NCBI GenBank assembly: GCA_963744305.1
Contig: CAVUTF010000029.1
Location: 1-64,000, forward strand
Reading direction: 5' to 3'
Length of the DNA stretch: 64,000 nucleotides
Source of the DNA: FEN-1219 sp963744305
GTDB lineage: Bacteria; Pseudomonadota; Gammaproteobacteria; Steroidobacterales; Rariloculaceae
Of the stretch, positions 29,125-39,986 are shown piece by piece (within the stretch, counting starts at the first letter, position 1; each line of letters begins with the position of its first letter). The notes below the pieces were generated by a model. The model saw only the letters and a list, made by a program, of their open reading frames with translations, searched no databases and was not told the origin of the DNA. Both the position numbers and the translations under genes were made by a program.

Positions 29125-31518
29125 CTATTTATCCCGAAGCGCTGTCATCGGGTCGACGCGTGAGGCGCGCACGGCCGGGACGAGCGCCGCCGCCGCTGCG
29201 ACGAGCAGTACGATGACGATGACGGCCGTCAGCGTCGCGGGATCGGTCGGCGAGACGCCGTAGAGCATGCGTCGATAGGCCGCGCGACACGGCGAACGCG
29301 AGCGCGAGCCCCGCGAGACATGCAACACCGACGACGCGCATTGCCTTCAATAGAAAGTGCGACGTGATCGGCGGATTGCGCAGCCCCGAACGCGACGCGC
29401 AGGCCGATTTCTCGCCTTCTCAAGCTCACGACGTAGCTCAGCGTCCCGTACATGCCGAGCGACACGAGCAGCAGCGCCGCACCGGCAAAGAGCGCAGTCA
29501 CGGCCGTGCGCAGCCGGTCGGCAGAATACTCGTTGCCGATGCGTTGCTCGAGCGGCATGACGCCGTAGATCGAGCGCTGCGGCTCGATGGCCGCGAGACG
29601 CTGACGAACGGTATTGACCATCGTCATCGGGTCGTTCGTCGTGCGCACGAGCAGCGCTAACGGCGGATACGCGATGGTCGTGGCGCAGCTGTAAGGGTCG
29701 GGACGGGCTCGCGGTCGAGCCCGAAATCGCGCGCGTTCCCCGCGACGCCGACGATTCGTGACGCGTTTCTGCCGTCGGCCGTTCGCATCTAGCAACCCGA
29801 GCGGCGAGCGGCCGGACAAGTATCGGGACGCAAACGCCTGATTGACGACGATCTCCTGAAGGGCGTCGCCTGCTGGCCGGCGGCACGTCTCGCCGGCGAG
29901 CATGGGAATGTGCCATCGTCGCGAAGTACGACGGCGAGACGACACGGACCTCGGACAAGGGAGGTACATCGGCGTCACCACCGTCCGCCAACTCCCACTC
30001 CGTAACGCCGAATTGAAAACCCGATCCGTCGTCGAGGACGCCGGGCACGGGCGACGACGCCGCTGTTCCTTCGACGCCCGGCAGCGCTGCCAGCTCCTCG
30101 AGCATGCGCTCGACGCTTTGAACGCGGCTCTGGAAGGGCTCGGCAAACGATCCTGTAATTCGAAACGTGAGGACGTTCGTCGGATCGAAACCCGTGTCGA
30201 CGCGCGAAAGCTCTTGGAAGCTTCGCATGCAACAGCCCCGCGCCGGCGAGCAGCGCCACCGACAGCGCTACTTGCACGCCGACGAACGTCCAATGCAACG
30301 AGTGCCGCCTCGAGATCTGCGCACGGCCCGCCTCGAGGATCGTGCGGGTGCTCGTTTCACGCGCGTTCTGAATCGCCGGCGCCAAGCCGCACAACAACGT
30401 CACTGCGACCACGAGCGTCTGCCGTGAAGACCAAGGTCGTGCCGCTGAGCGCGATGTCGTCGAGCCGCGGAAAGTTCGGCGCGAGCGCGCGAAAGCCGAA
30501 CGTAACGCCGGTTGCGACGAGCAGGCCGAGAACGGCTCCGACCAGCGGCCAAGATCGCCGTCTCGGTGAGCATTTGCCTTGCAAGGGACCCTTTGGACGC
30601 GCCAAGCGCCAGGCGAACGGCGAATTGCGGCTGGCGCTCGGCCGCCCGCGCCAGCAACAGGGCCGCGATGTTCGTGCAGGCGATCAGCAGCAACACGGAC
30701 ACGGCGCCGAAGATCAGCCACAACGATCCGCGAACGGACCCCACCGTCGTCGCTTTGAGAGAGACGACGTCCACACCCACGTCCCGATCGGTCTCGGGAA
30801 ACTCCTCGGCAAGCTGCGCTTGAATCCGCCGGAGATCCGCTTGCGCCTGCTCGACCGTGACGCCGGGCTTGAGGCGGCCGAAGGACGTGAACCAAGCGTT
30901 GTATCGATTGAGCACGAATGGCTCATAGGTCGTCGCGCCCCAGACTTCGACGTCGGGGTCCGGAAACGCGAAGGTTGCGGGCATGACGCCTACGATCTCG
31001 GCCATCTGATCGCCGGAACTGATGAGCGTCCCGATGACGTTAGGATCGCGGTTGAAGCGCCGCTCCCACAACGATTCGGCGATCAATGCGACATCCGCGG
31101 CACCGGCTTCGTGATCGGCTGCGACGAAACCGCGGCCGAGTATCGGTTCGATTCCCCAGACCGCCATCATCCGCCGTGATACGCCGGCCACTCTGATGCT
31201 TTCGGGGATATCGGCACTCGCGTCCGCCGCGTTTTGCGTCGTGTAGCCCATGAGCGCTTCGAAGGTCGAGTTGCGCTCGTTCCACTCCTCGAGACGAACG
31301 GGTGCGACGTTCGCGACCGTCGCATTCTCCCGCGTTTGGCGCACGCTCACGAGCCGGTCGGCGTCGGGAAATGGCAGCGGCTCGAGCAATATCGCGTTGA
31401 CGGCCGTGAACACGGCGCTGCTCGCCCCGATCCCGAGCGCGAGCGTGAGGATCACGGTGAGCGTCAATCCCGGCGTTCGCGCAAGCACGCGAAGCGCGTA
31501 GCCGACGTTCCGACGCAT
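29125..31518 (-). CDS. ADOP/MacB-type ABC transporter permease (frameshifted)
   Basis: About 800 residues. The N-terminal half is in one frame from ATG at 31518: RRNVGYALRVLARTPGLTLT, TLALGIGASSAVFTAVNAIL, LEPLPFPDADRLVSVRQTRE, VAGVSRRMMAVWGIEPILGR, SFGRLKPGVTVEQAQADLRR and IFGAVSVLLLIACTNIAALL. Two or three indels split the second half, which ends MLYGVSPTDPATLTAVIVIV ... PAVRASRVDPMTALRDK. This is the two-MacB-domain (FtsX-like) permease layout called ADOP, without the cytoplasmic prefix seen in the 37-45 kb copies. No ATPase is adjacent. It is divergent from the exported His-His protein at 31739. Confidence 0.82.
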
Positions 31519-31738
31519 GGCGTCGATCGAGCTTGATCATGGCTTCCCCTCCGGATTGTTGGGCCGCGCAGGCGCCGAGCGGACGCGCCCACCTCTCGGC
31601 TACGAGCCGTCAGCCGGGAAAAAAGGTTACAGGGCGTGGCGCGGCGGAAGCTCGTATCGCGCTGTGGTATCGTCGCTGCGCGCGTCCTCGGATGCCGCCG
31701 ACACTGTTTCGCAGCACTCACCTGGCTGGGATACACCG

Positions 31739-32887
31739 ATGATCGAACCAAAATCCGTTGCGCGCGCTGCGGCGCTGCTTTGTGCTTCGCTGGTCATCGC
31801 AGCGCCCGCAACCGCCCATCACAGCTTCGCGAAGTTCGACCGGCAGCGCAGCATCGAGCTCGAGGGCGAGCTCGCCGAAGTGCGTTGGCAGAACCCGCAC
31901 GTGCAGTTCACGCTGCGCAGCCGCGGTGCCGACGGTCAGGAGCAAACCTGGAAGCTCGAGACGAACTCGCCGGGCATCCTGCGCCGCACCGGCGTCGGCC
32001 CCGAGCTCGTCGCGGTGGGCGATCGCGTCAAGGTGGCGGGCAATCCCGCCGTCGACGGCAGCCTCGAGCTCAATGCCACGAACATGCTGCTCGCGGACGG
32101 CCGCGAGGTGTCGCTTGGCTTCGGCGGCTCGCCGCGTTTCGCCGGCCGCGCGATCGGTGACGGCAGAGCTTGGGCCGTCGCCGACGGCGACAAGTCGCGC
32201 CCGGAGCTCGGCCTGTTCCGCGTCTGGAGCTCCACGTTTGTCGCCGGGGCGCTGCTCTTCCCCGACATGGGAGGGCGGGGCTTTACCGTGCTCGACTATC
32301 CGTTGACGCCCGAAGCGCGGCGCACCGTCCAGTCTTTCGATTCCGTTGCGGGCAGCCAGCGCCTAGCGAACGACTGCACGCCGAAGGGCATGCCGTGGAT
32401 CATGGAGCAGCCGTACGATCTCGCCTTCGAGCGCAGCGGCGACGACGTCGTGCTCAAGCTCGAGGAGTTCGACGTCGCGCGCCGTATTCGCATGGAGTGG
32501 AAGGGCGATCGAGCGGCGCAGCCGTTCACGCCGCATGGGTTTTCCACGGGCGTTTGGCAGGACCGGACGCTCGTCGTCACGACGACGAACTTGAACTCGC
32601 CGAACTTCAAGTTCGAGATTCCGGCGAGCGACAAAGCCGAGATCGTCGAGCGCTTCACGCCGACCGTCGCGGGCGATCGACTGGACTACGAGATCGTCGT
32701 CACCGATCCGGTTACGTTTACCGAGCCGGTGAAGATGGCGAAGTATTGGCTCTCGATCCCGGGCCAGGTGCTGGACGCGTACAACTGTGGGGCGCCGTTG
32801 GCGCAGTCAGCTAGCAGAAGGGTTAGTTCCAGTTGTCGATCTTTACGTCGTGCGGCTCGGATGCGTTCGCAAGGTGTGTGCGGATGA
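31739..32887 (+). CDS. Exported DUF6152-like protein with His-His mature N-terminus, copy 2
   Basis: About 380 residues. The signal peptide ends APATA, then HHSFAKFD. The N-terminal domain (IELEGELAEVRWQNPHVQFT, LRRTGV) resembles DUF6152 proteins. The C-terminal module reads WQDRTLVVTTTNLNSPNF, IVERFTPTVAGDRLDYEIVV and TDPVTFTEPVKMAKYWL. A middle segment holds GAWLFP-like GALLFPDMGGRG and NDCTPKGMPWIMEQPYDLAF. After AYNCGAPLAQS the frame runs on through a piece antisense to an SRPBCC remnant, so the native stop may lie near 32814 with one indel. It is divergent from the ADOP permease at 29125. Confidence 0.8.
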   Translation: MIEPKSVARAAALLCASLVIAAPATAHHSFAKFDRQRSIELEGELAEVRWQNPHVQFTLRSRGADGQEQTWKLETNSPGILRRTGVGPELVAVGDRVKVAGNPAVDGSLELNATNMLLADGREVSLGFGGSPRFAGRAIGDGRAWAVADGDKSRPELGLFRVWSSTFVAGALLFPDMGGRGFTVLDYPLTPEARRTVQSFDSVAGSQRLANDCTPKGMPWIMEQPYDLAFERSGDDVVLKLEEFDVARRIRMEWKGDRAAQPFTPHGFSTGVWQDRTLVVTTTNLNSPNFKFEIPASDKAEIVERFTPTVAGDRLDYEIVVTDPVTFTEPVKMAKYWLSIPGQVLDAYNCGAPLAQSASRRVSSSCRSLRRAARMRSQGVCG

Positions 32888-32903
32888 GGCTCGTGCAAAC
32901 GCG
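32823..32903 (-). pseudogene. Remnant of an SRPBCC/AHSA1 3' end
   Basis: On the minus strand about 23 codons read SLIRTHLANASEPHDVKIDN and WN before a stop at 32823. The last ten residues equal those of the SRPBCC protein at 20019-20460 (PHDVKIDNWN), and about 30 bases around the stop are nearly identical between the two places. An in-frame stop lies just upstream, so only this tail survives. Confidence 0.6.
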
Positions 32904-33001
32904 TCAGAACATTGGTAATCCAGGGATTTCGGCGCGACCATGTGTGCGCGCCCCGTCGCGTCCGTACACCAAGGACCGGGCCGCAACCGCATGAATGGCG
33001 T

Positions 33002-34765
33002 TCACTGCGAGCGGTTTTTCGAGCTCCAATACGCGGTGAGGCCTACGCGATCGAGCAACTCCGAAAACCTCGCGTGCTCGCGCGTGCGCGCGAACACCGG
33101 AAACCAGAGCCACGACGGATTGACGTAGCCCAAGTCGACGTAGCCGCGCCACAGGGAGGCGAACGCACCTTCCACGTCGCCGTACGCCGCGAGCCACCAC
33201 GCGAGCAGGATCTGGTGCGGGGCAACCTGATAGTCCGGTGCAGCCGTGGCGGCGCGAAGCTTCTCGATCGCGCGCTCGGGCTCCTCGCAGACGGCGTAGA
33301 CCTCGTGGAGCACGGGCGCCGGCTTCGATTCGGTGAGATCAAGGTAGCGGCGGAACTGGTCGCGGAACGGCTCGCCGCGCGCCCACCGGGCGTGTAGCAC
33401 GAGGTGCTCCACCATCTCTCGGTCGCCGGCGAGGTCGAGACTGCGCCGATACTCGGCATCGGCCTCGTCGTAGCGGCCGGCAATGATCAGCTCCTTCTGC
33501 AGGAGCCCGCACACCAGCAGGGAGAGCGGATCCATGCGTGCGGTGGCGCGGAAATGCTCGATGGCTGCGCGTGACTCGTTAAGCTGCGTACGCAGCGCGC
33601 CGAAGTTGAACTCGACGTCGCGCGTCATCTCCGGCGCAAGCCGGCGGGCTTCCTCGAGCGACCGCTCCATCGCGAGCCAGTCGCGCAACAGATGGTGCTG
33701 CCAGGCCTGCACCATGTGTGCGGCCCACCAGAGCGGCGCAATCTCGAGGACCTTCGCAGAGGCTTCTCGTAGATCGGTCACGGCTTGCGCCCCGCGCTGC
33801 GGTGCGAACACGAGCTGTGCGCGGCTCGCGTGCGCGAACCACAGCCAGGCGGCCGCGAACCTTGGATCGCGCGCGACCGCCGAGCGGAACAACTCGGCCG
33901 AGCGCAGGGCTGCATGCGCGCCGCTTTGCTCGATCAACGCGCGGCCACGCAGGAATAGATCGTAGGCCTCCGGATCGCGTGTGCCTCCTTGCGTCGGCGA
34001 AGGCTCACCGGCGCCGAGTACTCCCCGAAGCGCATGCGTGACGGCTCGCGCGATGTCGTCCTGGATCGCGAACACGTTTTCCAGCTCGGCGGTGCGGTCG
34101 AATCGCTCGGACCAGCGTTGCGTTTCGGTCGCCAGGTCGACGAGTTGCGCCGTGATGCGAAGCTCGCGGGCGTCCTTGCGCACGGCACCGCTCAGCAGGT
34201 AGTCGACCCCGAGGGCGGCGCCGATCGCTCGCGCGCTATCGCGGTCGTCGCGGAAGCGAAACGCCGAGCTCTTCGCGATGACGCGCAGCCCCGGCACCGT
34301 CGCGAGCCGGTTCAGCACCTCCTCGGCGATGCCGTCGCCGAAGTAGCCCTGGTCGCGATCGCGGCTCAAGTCCGCGAACGGCAGTACGGCGATCGACGGC
34401 AGTCGGCGATGGGCGGCCGGCTCGACGTTGCGGTCGGCCGGCACCATGACCGACGCCACGAATCGGTAACCGAGACCGGACACCGTTTCGATGTAGCGCT
34501 GCTCGCCCGCGCGTTCACCGAGCAATTGGCGCAGGTTCGAGACGGTGCGGCTCAGCGTGTTCTCCTCGACCACGGCGCCCTTCCACACCGCATCCATGAG
34601 CGCCTGTTTCTCGAGCAGGCGCCCCGGACGTTCCGCCATGTACAGCAGCATGTCGTACAGCCGCCGCGTGAGCTGAATCGGGGCGCCCGCAGCGGTGAGG
34701 ACCGAGCGCTCGCCGCGGTTCAGACGGAAACCGCCGAATTCCAGGACCGTGTTGTCGTGCGCCAC
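33002..34765 (-). CDS. CadC-type membrane regulator with TPR domain (intact)
   Basis: An intact protein of about 587 residues from GTG at 34765 (the frame is open to 34894). The winged helix comprises LEFGGFRLNRGERSVLTAAG, RLYDMLLYMAERPGRLLEKQ, VWKGAVVEENTLSRTVSNLR and YIETVSGLGYRFVASV. A TolB/FlgO-like block (LPSIAVLPFADLSRDRDQGY, VDYLLSGAVRKDARELRITA) and TPR-like helical repeats follow (RDPEAYDLFLRGRALIEQSG, GRYDEADAEYRRSLDLAGD). I see no strong membrane segment between wHTH and the TolB-like block, unlike the 13.9 kb copy, so it may be cytoplasmic. It is divergent from the exported protein at 34870. Confidence 0.85.
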   Translation of the reverse strand: MAHDNTVLEFGGFRLNRGERSVLTAAGAPIQLTRRLYDMLLYMAERPGRLLEKQALMDAVWKGAVVEENTLSRTVSNLRQLLGERAGEQRYIETVSGLGYRFVASVMVPADRNVEPAAHRRLPSIAVLPFADLSRDRDQGYFGDGIAEEVLNRLATVPGLRVIAKSSAFRFRDDRDSARAIGAALGVDYLLSGAVRKDARELRITAQLVDLATETQRWSERFDRTAELENVFAIQDDIARAVTHALRGVLGAGEPSPTQGGTRDPEAYDLFLRGRALIEQSGAHAALRSAELFRSAVARDPRFAAAWLWFAHASRAQLVFAPQRGAQAVTDLREASAKVLEIAPLWWAAHMVQAWQHHLLRDWLAMERSLEEARRLAPEMTRDVEFNFGALRTQLNESRAAIEHFRATARMDPLSLLVCGLLQKELIIAGRYDEADAEYRRSLDLAGDREMVEHLVLHARWARGEPFRDQFRRYLDLTESKPAPVLHEVYAVCEEPERAIEKLRAATAAPDYQVAPHQILLAWWLAAYGDVEGAFASLWRGYVDLGYVNPSWLWFPVFARTREHARFSELLDRVGLTAYWSSKNRSQ

Positions 34766-34869
34766 GCGGAGGGTCAGCCGAATTTTTTCCGAAAAGTATC
34801 CCGGGAACGGCAAAGACGGCGGGACGAGAACCGGACAAGAGTAGCGAACGGTCGGCAGGACCGGAAGCG

Positions 34870-35807
34870 ATGGGGAGCGGGTCGATGTGCGCACGAGCTC
34901 TATTGTGGACTCACGTCCGGCGCGCCGGTGCGCTGTCTAGCGCTGCGCTTTCAGTCGCGGCGCTCGCGTTGCCCGCGCTCGCGCAGTTTCCGGATGTGCT
35001 GTCGGAGTCCGAGTGCCCGGGGTGCGGGGCGCGGTTCGCGCCGGCGCCGTTCGACGGCACCTGGAGTTCGGCGGTTACGGCGGCCGCCGAGCCCGGCTGG
35101 GCGCTCTCGGATTTTTTCTGTTTCGCCGCGTGCACGATCGAAGGGCGTGCCAGACGCGGAACGACTGCTCGCCGGTCCCGAGAGCCGGCATCGTTCTGCG
35201 CTCGAGCTCTATCCGCAGGCCATGGCCGCGAACGTTCGCTCCGTCGAGCGCGTATCGGCCGTCGCTGCCGATCCGTCGCGAGCGTCACCCGGCCGACTGC
35301 CGGGGTTTTCGTGCGACCGCCTTGGAGTCGCCGCGCAAGTCGTGTCGCCGTTGCCGCTCGAAATCGAGACCAAGTCGGATCGCGTGGTGCTGCGCTACGA
35401 GGAATTCGGGGCCGAGCGCACGATCTCGCTCGACGGAGACGGGCACCGCCGCAAGGCGACCGCGCATCGTTCGGCGTGTCGAAAGGCCGCTTCGAGCAGG
35501 TGTGCTCGTGGTCGAGACGAGCGGTGTTCCCGCCGGCCGGCTCTCGGATTGGCTCGGCGGTTTCGCGCACAGCGACGCGCTGCACACGATCGAACTTTAC
35601 TCCGTCAGCCCCGACGGCCGTTGGCTCGATCTCGAGCTCACGCTCGTCGATCCCGTGACGCTCGCGAAGCCGCTCGTCGTCACGAAGCGGTGGCTGCGCA
35701 CGCCCGGCGCGCGAATCATGCACCACGGCTGCGACGTGATGTCCGCGGGTCTCGGTGGCGTATTTGCCGAGTACCTCGATCCGCGCATCATCGACGCGCG
35801 GCGATAG
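34870..35807 (+). CDS. Exported protein with the shared C-terminal module (frameshifted)
   Basis: About 312 residues. A signal peptide ends in LALPALA, and the mature N-terminus QFPDVLSESECPGCGARFAP carries a CPGC pair. An indel near 35150 leads to VPDAERLLAGPESRHRSALE and SPLPLEIETKSDRVVLRYEE, another near 35470 to VLVVETSGVPAGRLSDWLGG, LHTIELYSVSPDGRWLDLEL and TLVDPVTLAKPLVVTKRWLR, ending at 35807. The last segment parallels the C-terminus of the 31739 protein and the tandem 3448/4910 proteins. It is divergent from the intact CadC-TPR regulator at 33002. Start could also be ATG at 34885. Confidence 0.65.
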
Positions 35808-35916
35808 GCCGCTCGCCGCACTTCGAGCACGTCAGCCGACGCTTCAAGTCCTGAATCGCGAACTCGTCGCCGTAGACCGTGACGAGGCGATCAGGGTGTC
35901 TGCGCCGGACCTCGGG

Positions 35917-36640
35917 TTAACCCATTCGTCGCTCCACGAGCGCCGCACCAAACCCGCTTAGTTGAAACACTAAATTGACGACGAGCACGAACAGTATCGC
36001 GAGAACAGTTGCCACGTGCGGTCGCCAACGTGTTATCGGATTCGTGAACGACTACCGCCCCGAGAAAGCTCAAGAGGAAAGTTACGCAGAAAGGTTCCGG
36101 ATTCGGAATCGGGCCGTACCAACTTGCAATGCGCGCCACCGCAGGTCCGAGGGATACTCACCGACGCAACTCAGCATGAGCCGTTTGTGCACGTCCGCTC
36201 GACGGCGAAAGTAGAACCGCTAATAGGACTAACATCTGGGGAAACGATGAACGCGGCATTGTCAGCCGCTGTTACTGCGCTGTACAACGAGATGTCGGCC
36301 TCGAGAGTGTCAATCCGAGATGCAACGTTTCGCGGCACCATATTCGTGCTCGTGAAGATCCCGGAGATCAATACCGCCGCAGCCAACGCTGCACCCGTCC
36401 GACCGAGCTGGCGGTGAAGCGTTACTTGTGTGTATCTGCGCAATTAGACATGGTCTGAACAACGACGAGCACGAACCAGGCGGTGCCGACGGCACCGTGA
36501 ACGTAGAGGTAGGTGGGAATTTGCGGATACAGTCGAAGAACGGACGCAGAATACGGTGTGCAGCGCGCAAACCCGACGAGATTGAGCGCGAGCATGCCTA
36601 GCGCCATTCCGCCGAGCGAGAATCTGCTGCGCAGTTCCAA
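35917..36640 (-). CDS. Multi-pass membrane protein, possibly DUF2306-like (several frameshifts)
   Basis: Fragments in three frames line up into one membrane protein of about 240 residues: SLGGMALGMLALNLVGFA, YPQIPTYLYVHGAVGTAWFV, LVVVQTM, TLHRQLGRTGAALAAAVLIS, FRRRADVHKRLML, ARIASWYGPIPNPEPFCVTF, LLSFLGAVVVHES and RPHVATVLAILFVLVVNLVF, ending at a TAA at 35917. The HG...VQ and LHRRLGR-like motifs, then HKRLML, recall DUF2306-type integral membrane proteins. At least four indels are needed. The start is uncertain (TTG at 36640, or further up). Confidence 0.5.
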
Positions 36641-36949
36641 GGGAAGGCAAAGGTGAAACGTCGCCTTCGTTCAATCAGCTCGAAGCGAGAGACATTGTTA
36701 TTTTCCTTAGAGCGCCTACTCGAACGACGCGTGAAGGACGGCCGCAGTGTACTACCAGGCACCTCGTTCTACGCAAGGACGAAGATCGACGACTTCGAAA
36801 GGCGAACGTTGGTTCTGCACCAAAGAGAAGCCGAGTTTGTAGGGTACACGCAGCTTGCTGGTCACTGTAGACGGATGCCATGACGGTTTCCGGTTCCTTC
36901 GGTCGGCTGGCTTGCCACGCCCACCACACTGGCCATAGCATATGTGGCT
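36641..36949. other. Intergenic stretch of lower GC
   Basis: About 310 bases upstream of the PadR gene. Base composition is visibly more A/T-rich than most of the window, as is the 36.0-36.6 kb membrane-protein region. Open frames on both strands have no recognisable domain. It should contain the promoters of PadR and perhaps of the minus-strand membrane protein. Confidence 0.5.
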
Positions 36950-37303
36950 ATGGCTGATATAGACGACCGAATCCTAGCCCGCGAACTGAAGAAAGGCTCC
37001 GCCGAGCTCATCGTGCTGTCGATCGTCGAGGCGCGCCCGCGTCACGGCTACGAGATCAGCAAGCTCATCGAGCTGCGTCCGGCGGCGAGATCAAGTTTCA
37101 CGTCGCGTCGCTGTACCCGCTGCTCTATCGGCTCGAGGAGCGCGGCTGGTTGAAGGGCCGCTGGGTCGAGAAGCCCGGCCAACGGCGGCGGCGCTTCTAC
37201 AGTCTCACGGCCGAAGGCAGCCGCGTGCTCGAGCAACACAAAGAGACGTGGCAGAAGTTCGTTCGCGCGATCGCCGCGATCACGGGGGTCAAGCCATGCC
37301 TAG
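36950..37303 (+). CDS. PadR-family transcriptional regulator (frameshifted)
   Basis: About 117 residues: MADIDDRILARELKKGSAEL, IVLSIVEARPRHGYEISKLI, then after a missing base near 37075 IKFHVASLYPLLYRLEERGW, LKGRWVEKPGQRRRRFYSLT and VLEQHKETWQKFVRAI. This is the PadR winged helix with its C-terminal dimerisation helix. The stop TAG at 37301, in a third frame, overlaps the ATG of the first ADOP permease (ATGCCTAG), the usual PadR-ADOP coupling. It presumably represses the permease operon. Confidence 0.82.
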
Positions 37304-39985
37304 CTGGACGAACGAGCTCGAGTCACGGCTCGCGAGCCTGCGCTTGCGCCCCGCGCGCGAAGCGAGAAATCATCGAAGAGCTTTCCGAGCACCTCGAGCT
37401 GCGTTACGCCGAGCTTCGCGACCAAGGCCTCGACGAAGCCGCAGCGCTCGCGCTCGTGCGCGAGGAGTTGCGCGACGATCCGAGGCCTCGTCGAACGTCA
37501 TGCGGCCGCTGCGGCAGGCGAACGCGCCGCCGCCCGTGCCCATCGGTGCGCCGCGCCGGCAACTCTTTGCCGATCTCCGGCAGGACCTTCGTTACGCGAT
37601 GCGCCAACTGGCGCGGTCTCCGGGCTTCACCGCGGTCGCGGTTCTGACGCTTGCGCTCGGGATCGGCGCGACTACCGCAATCTTCGGCGCGATCGATGCC
37701 ATCTTGTTGAAGCCGCTGCCGTACCCGGATGCGGACCGGATCGTCACGCTTTGGGAGCAGGACCAGGCTGGGGGAGGCGAGCGCGATCTCGCGGCGTCCG
37801 CCAATTTCCTCGACTGGCGCGAGCGGAGCACTTCGTTCGAGGCAATGGCCGCGGCCGAGCCCTACAGCAACGACTATCTCGCCGCGGACGGGCAGCCGGA
37901 AAACCTTCGCAGCTGGCTCGTCACGGAAAACTTCTTCGACGTCTTCGGCGTTCCCACGTTGCTCGGGCGAACGTTCCGTGCCGAGGATCACGTGCAAGGC
38001 GGCGCGCGTGTCGTGGTGCTCGGCCATGGTCTATGGCAGCGCCGCTTCGGTGGCGATCCCGGCATCGTGGGGCAAGCGCTCACGCTCGACGGTAAGCCGG
38101 CGACGGTCGTTGGCGTCATGCCGGCGAGATTCGAGTTTCCGGTCGGCCGCGATCTCTGGGTGCCGAGGGTCTACGAAGGGTGGGAGGCACGAAATCGCTC
38201 CTCCCGGTTCTGGCACGTGGCGGGCAAGCTCAAAGTCGGGGTCGACATCGCGGCCGGCCGCGCCGAGCTCGACGTGATCGCGACTCAGCTAGCGGCCGAG
38301 AATCCGCGCAACGCGGGCGTCGGAGTGGCGGTCGTGCCCCTTGCAGAGCACCTCGCCGGGAGAGCGCAGACGACGCTCTTGCTGTTCCTCGGTGCCGTTG
38401 GGCTCGTGCTGCTGATCGCATGCGTAAACGTCGCCAACCTCTTGCTCGTGCGAGCGGCGAAGCGGCAACACGAATTCGCGATTCGAGCTGCGATCGGCGC
38501 GGACCGCCGCCGCATACTGAAGCAAACGATCACGGAGAGTCTGCTGCTGGGCGCGTTGGGCGGTGCCTGCGGGCTCTTGATTGCGGCTTGGGGGCTCGCG
38601 GTGTTCGAGCCCATTCAACCCGCGAGCATCCCGCATGCGCTGGCTCCCGGCTTGGACGCGCGAGCGTTGTTGTTCGCGTCGGTGCTTGCGATCGGCAGCA
38701 CCTTGCTGTTCGGGCTAGTGCCCGCACTGCAAGTCGCGCGCAACGCGGCCCTTCGCCAGCAGCTGCACGGCGGTGCGAGCGCCGCGCCGGCCGCGCGCCG
38801 TTTCCGTAGTGCGCTGGTGGTGTCGGAGCTGGCGCTCGCGATGGTGCTGCTCGTGAGCGCCGCGCTGTTGCTGCGTAGCTTCGTCGCGGTGCTCGACGTG
38901 GACCGCGGCTACCGCACGGACAACGTGCTCGCGCTGACGGTGCAGGCGTGGGACTACTACCCCGAAGCCGGCGCAACGCCGCCTGTTCGTCGAGCAGGCC
39001 CTGGAGCGGATCGACGAGTTGCCAGGCGTGGCAGCGACCGGCGTGACCTCTTCGCTGCCGCTCGCCGAAGGAATCGGGACGGACACGGCGACCTCACGAT
39101 CGTCGGTCGACCGGAGGCCGCTGCGGACGGCCGGCTCGGCGCGCACGCCGTGATCGCCACGGCGGGGTACTTCCGCGTGCTGGATATCCCGCTGCGCGCG
39201 GGGCGCGTGTTCGAGCCGACGGACGACGCCGACACACCTCGAGTGGTCGTCGTCAACGAGGCGATGGCACGCCGGCATTGGCCCGGCGAGAACCCGGTCG
39301 GCGCGCGCATCAGGCTTTGGTTCGGCGGGCCGCCCACCGATGCCGAGGTGATCGGCGTCGTCGGCGACGTGCGCGACGCGCTGCAAGCGGATCCGCAACC
39401 GAGCCTGTTCGTGGCGCATGCGCAGCAGCCGACGGGCGCGCTGCATTTCACCGTGCGCGCCGACGGCGACCCGAGCACGCTCGTTCGCGCCGTGCAGGAC
39501 GAGATCTGGGCGATGAATCCGGCCATGCCGTTTGCTCAAGTCACGACGCTCGAAGGTTTGTTCGACGACTCGTTACGGGACCGCCGCTCGACGCTGCTGC
39601 TCGTCATCGCGTTCTCCGTGACGGCGCTCGCGCTCGCTGCGATCGGTGCGTACGGGCTCGTGAGCCACGAGTCGAACCGGCGGTCTCACGAGATCGGAAT
39701 TCGCGTGGCCATCGGCGCAAGCCGGCGCCGCGTGCTCGCGCTCGTGGTCGGAGACGGGCTCAAGCTGGCGTTGCTCGGGATCGGTGTCGGCGCGGTCCTC
39801 GCGGTCGCCGCAGGGCGCGCGCTCCAGGGCTTTCTGTTCGGCGTGAGCGCGTTCGATCCCATTACGTTGGTCGTATCGCGCTGGTGATGCTCGCGGTGAC
39901 GACGCTCGCGAGCTTGCTGCCGGCGTGGCGCGCGGCGCGGGCAGACCCATATCGCTGCGCTGAGGCCGTGAGGAGTGAGAACTGA
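37296..39985 (+). CDS. ADOP-type ABC permease 1 of 3 (few frameshifts)
   Basis: About 896 residues. The cytoplasmic prefix (MPSWTNELESRLASLRL, EIIEELSEHLELRYAELRDQ, MRPLRQANAPPPVPIGAPRR) is split by two indels. Then a long open frame covers the first MacB-like periplasmic domain (TLALGIGATTAIFGAIDAIL, LKPLPYPDADRIVTLWEQDQ), membrane segments (LLLFLGAVGLVLLIACVNVA), and the second unit (RFRSALVVSELALAMVLLVS, LLVIAFSVTALALAAIGAYG, EIGIRVAIGASRRRVLALVV). A last indel near 39885 precedes the end ARADPYRCAEAVRSEN. ADOP permeases lack an ATPase domain; none is encoded nearby. Coupled to PadR upstream. Confidence 0.85.
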
Positions 39986-39986
39986 C

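Noticed and set aside
33989..35854. 621-codon plus-strand open frame
   Set aside because: Mostly antisense to the intact CadC-TPR gene. Only a piece near 35150-35460 corresponds to the exported protein at 34870, in a frameshifted segment.
36653..36941. Small ORFs of 76 and 88 codons on opposite strands
   Set aside because: They overlap each other, have no recognisable family, and lie in a promoter-bearing gap.
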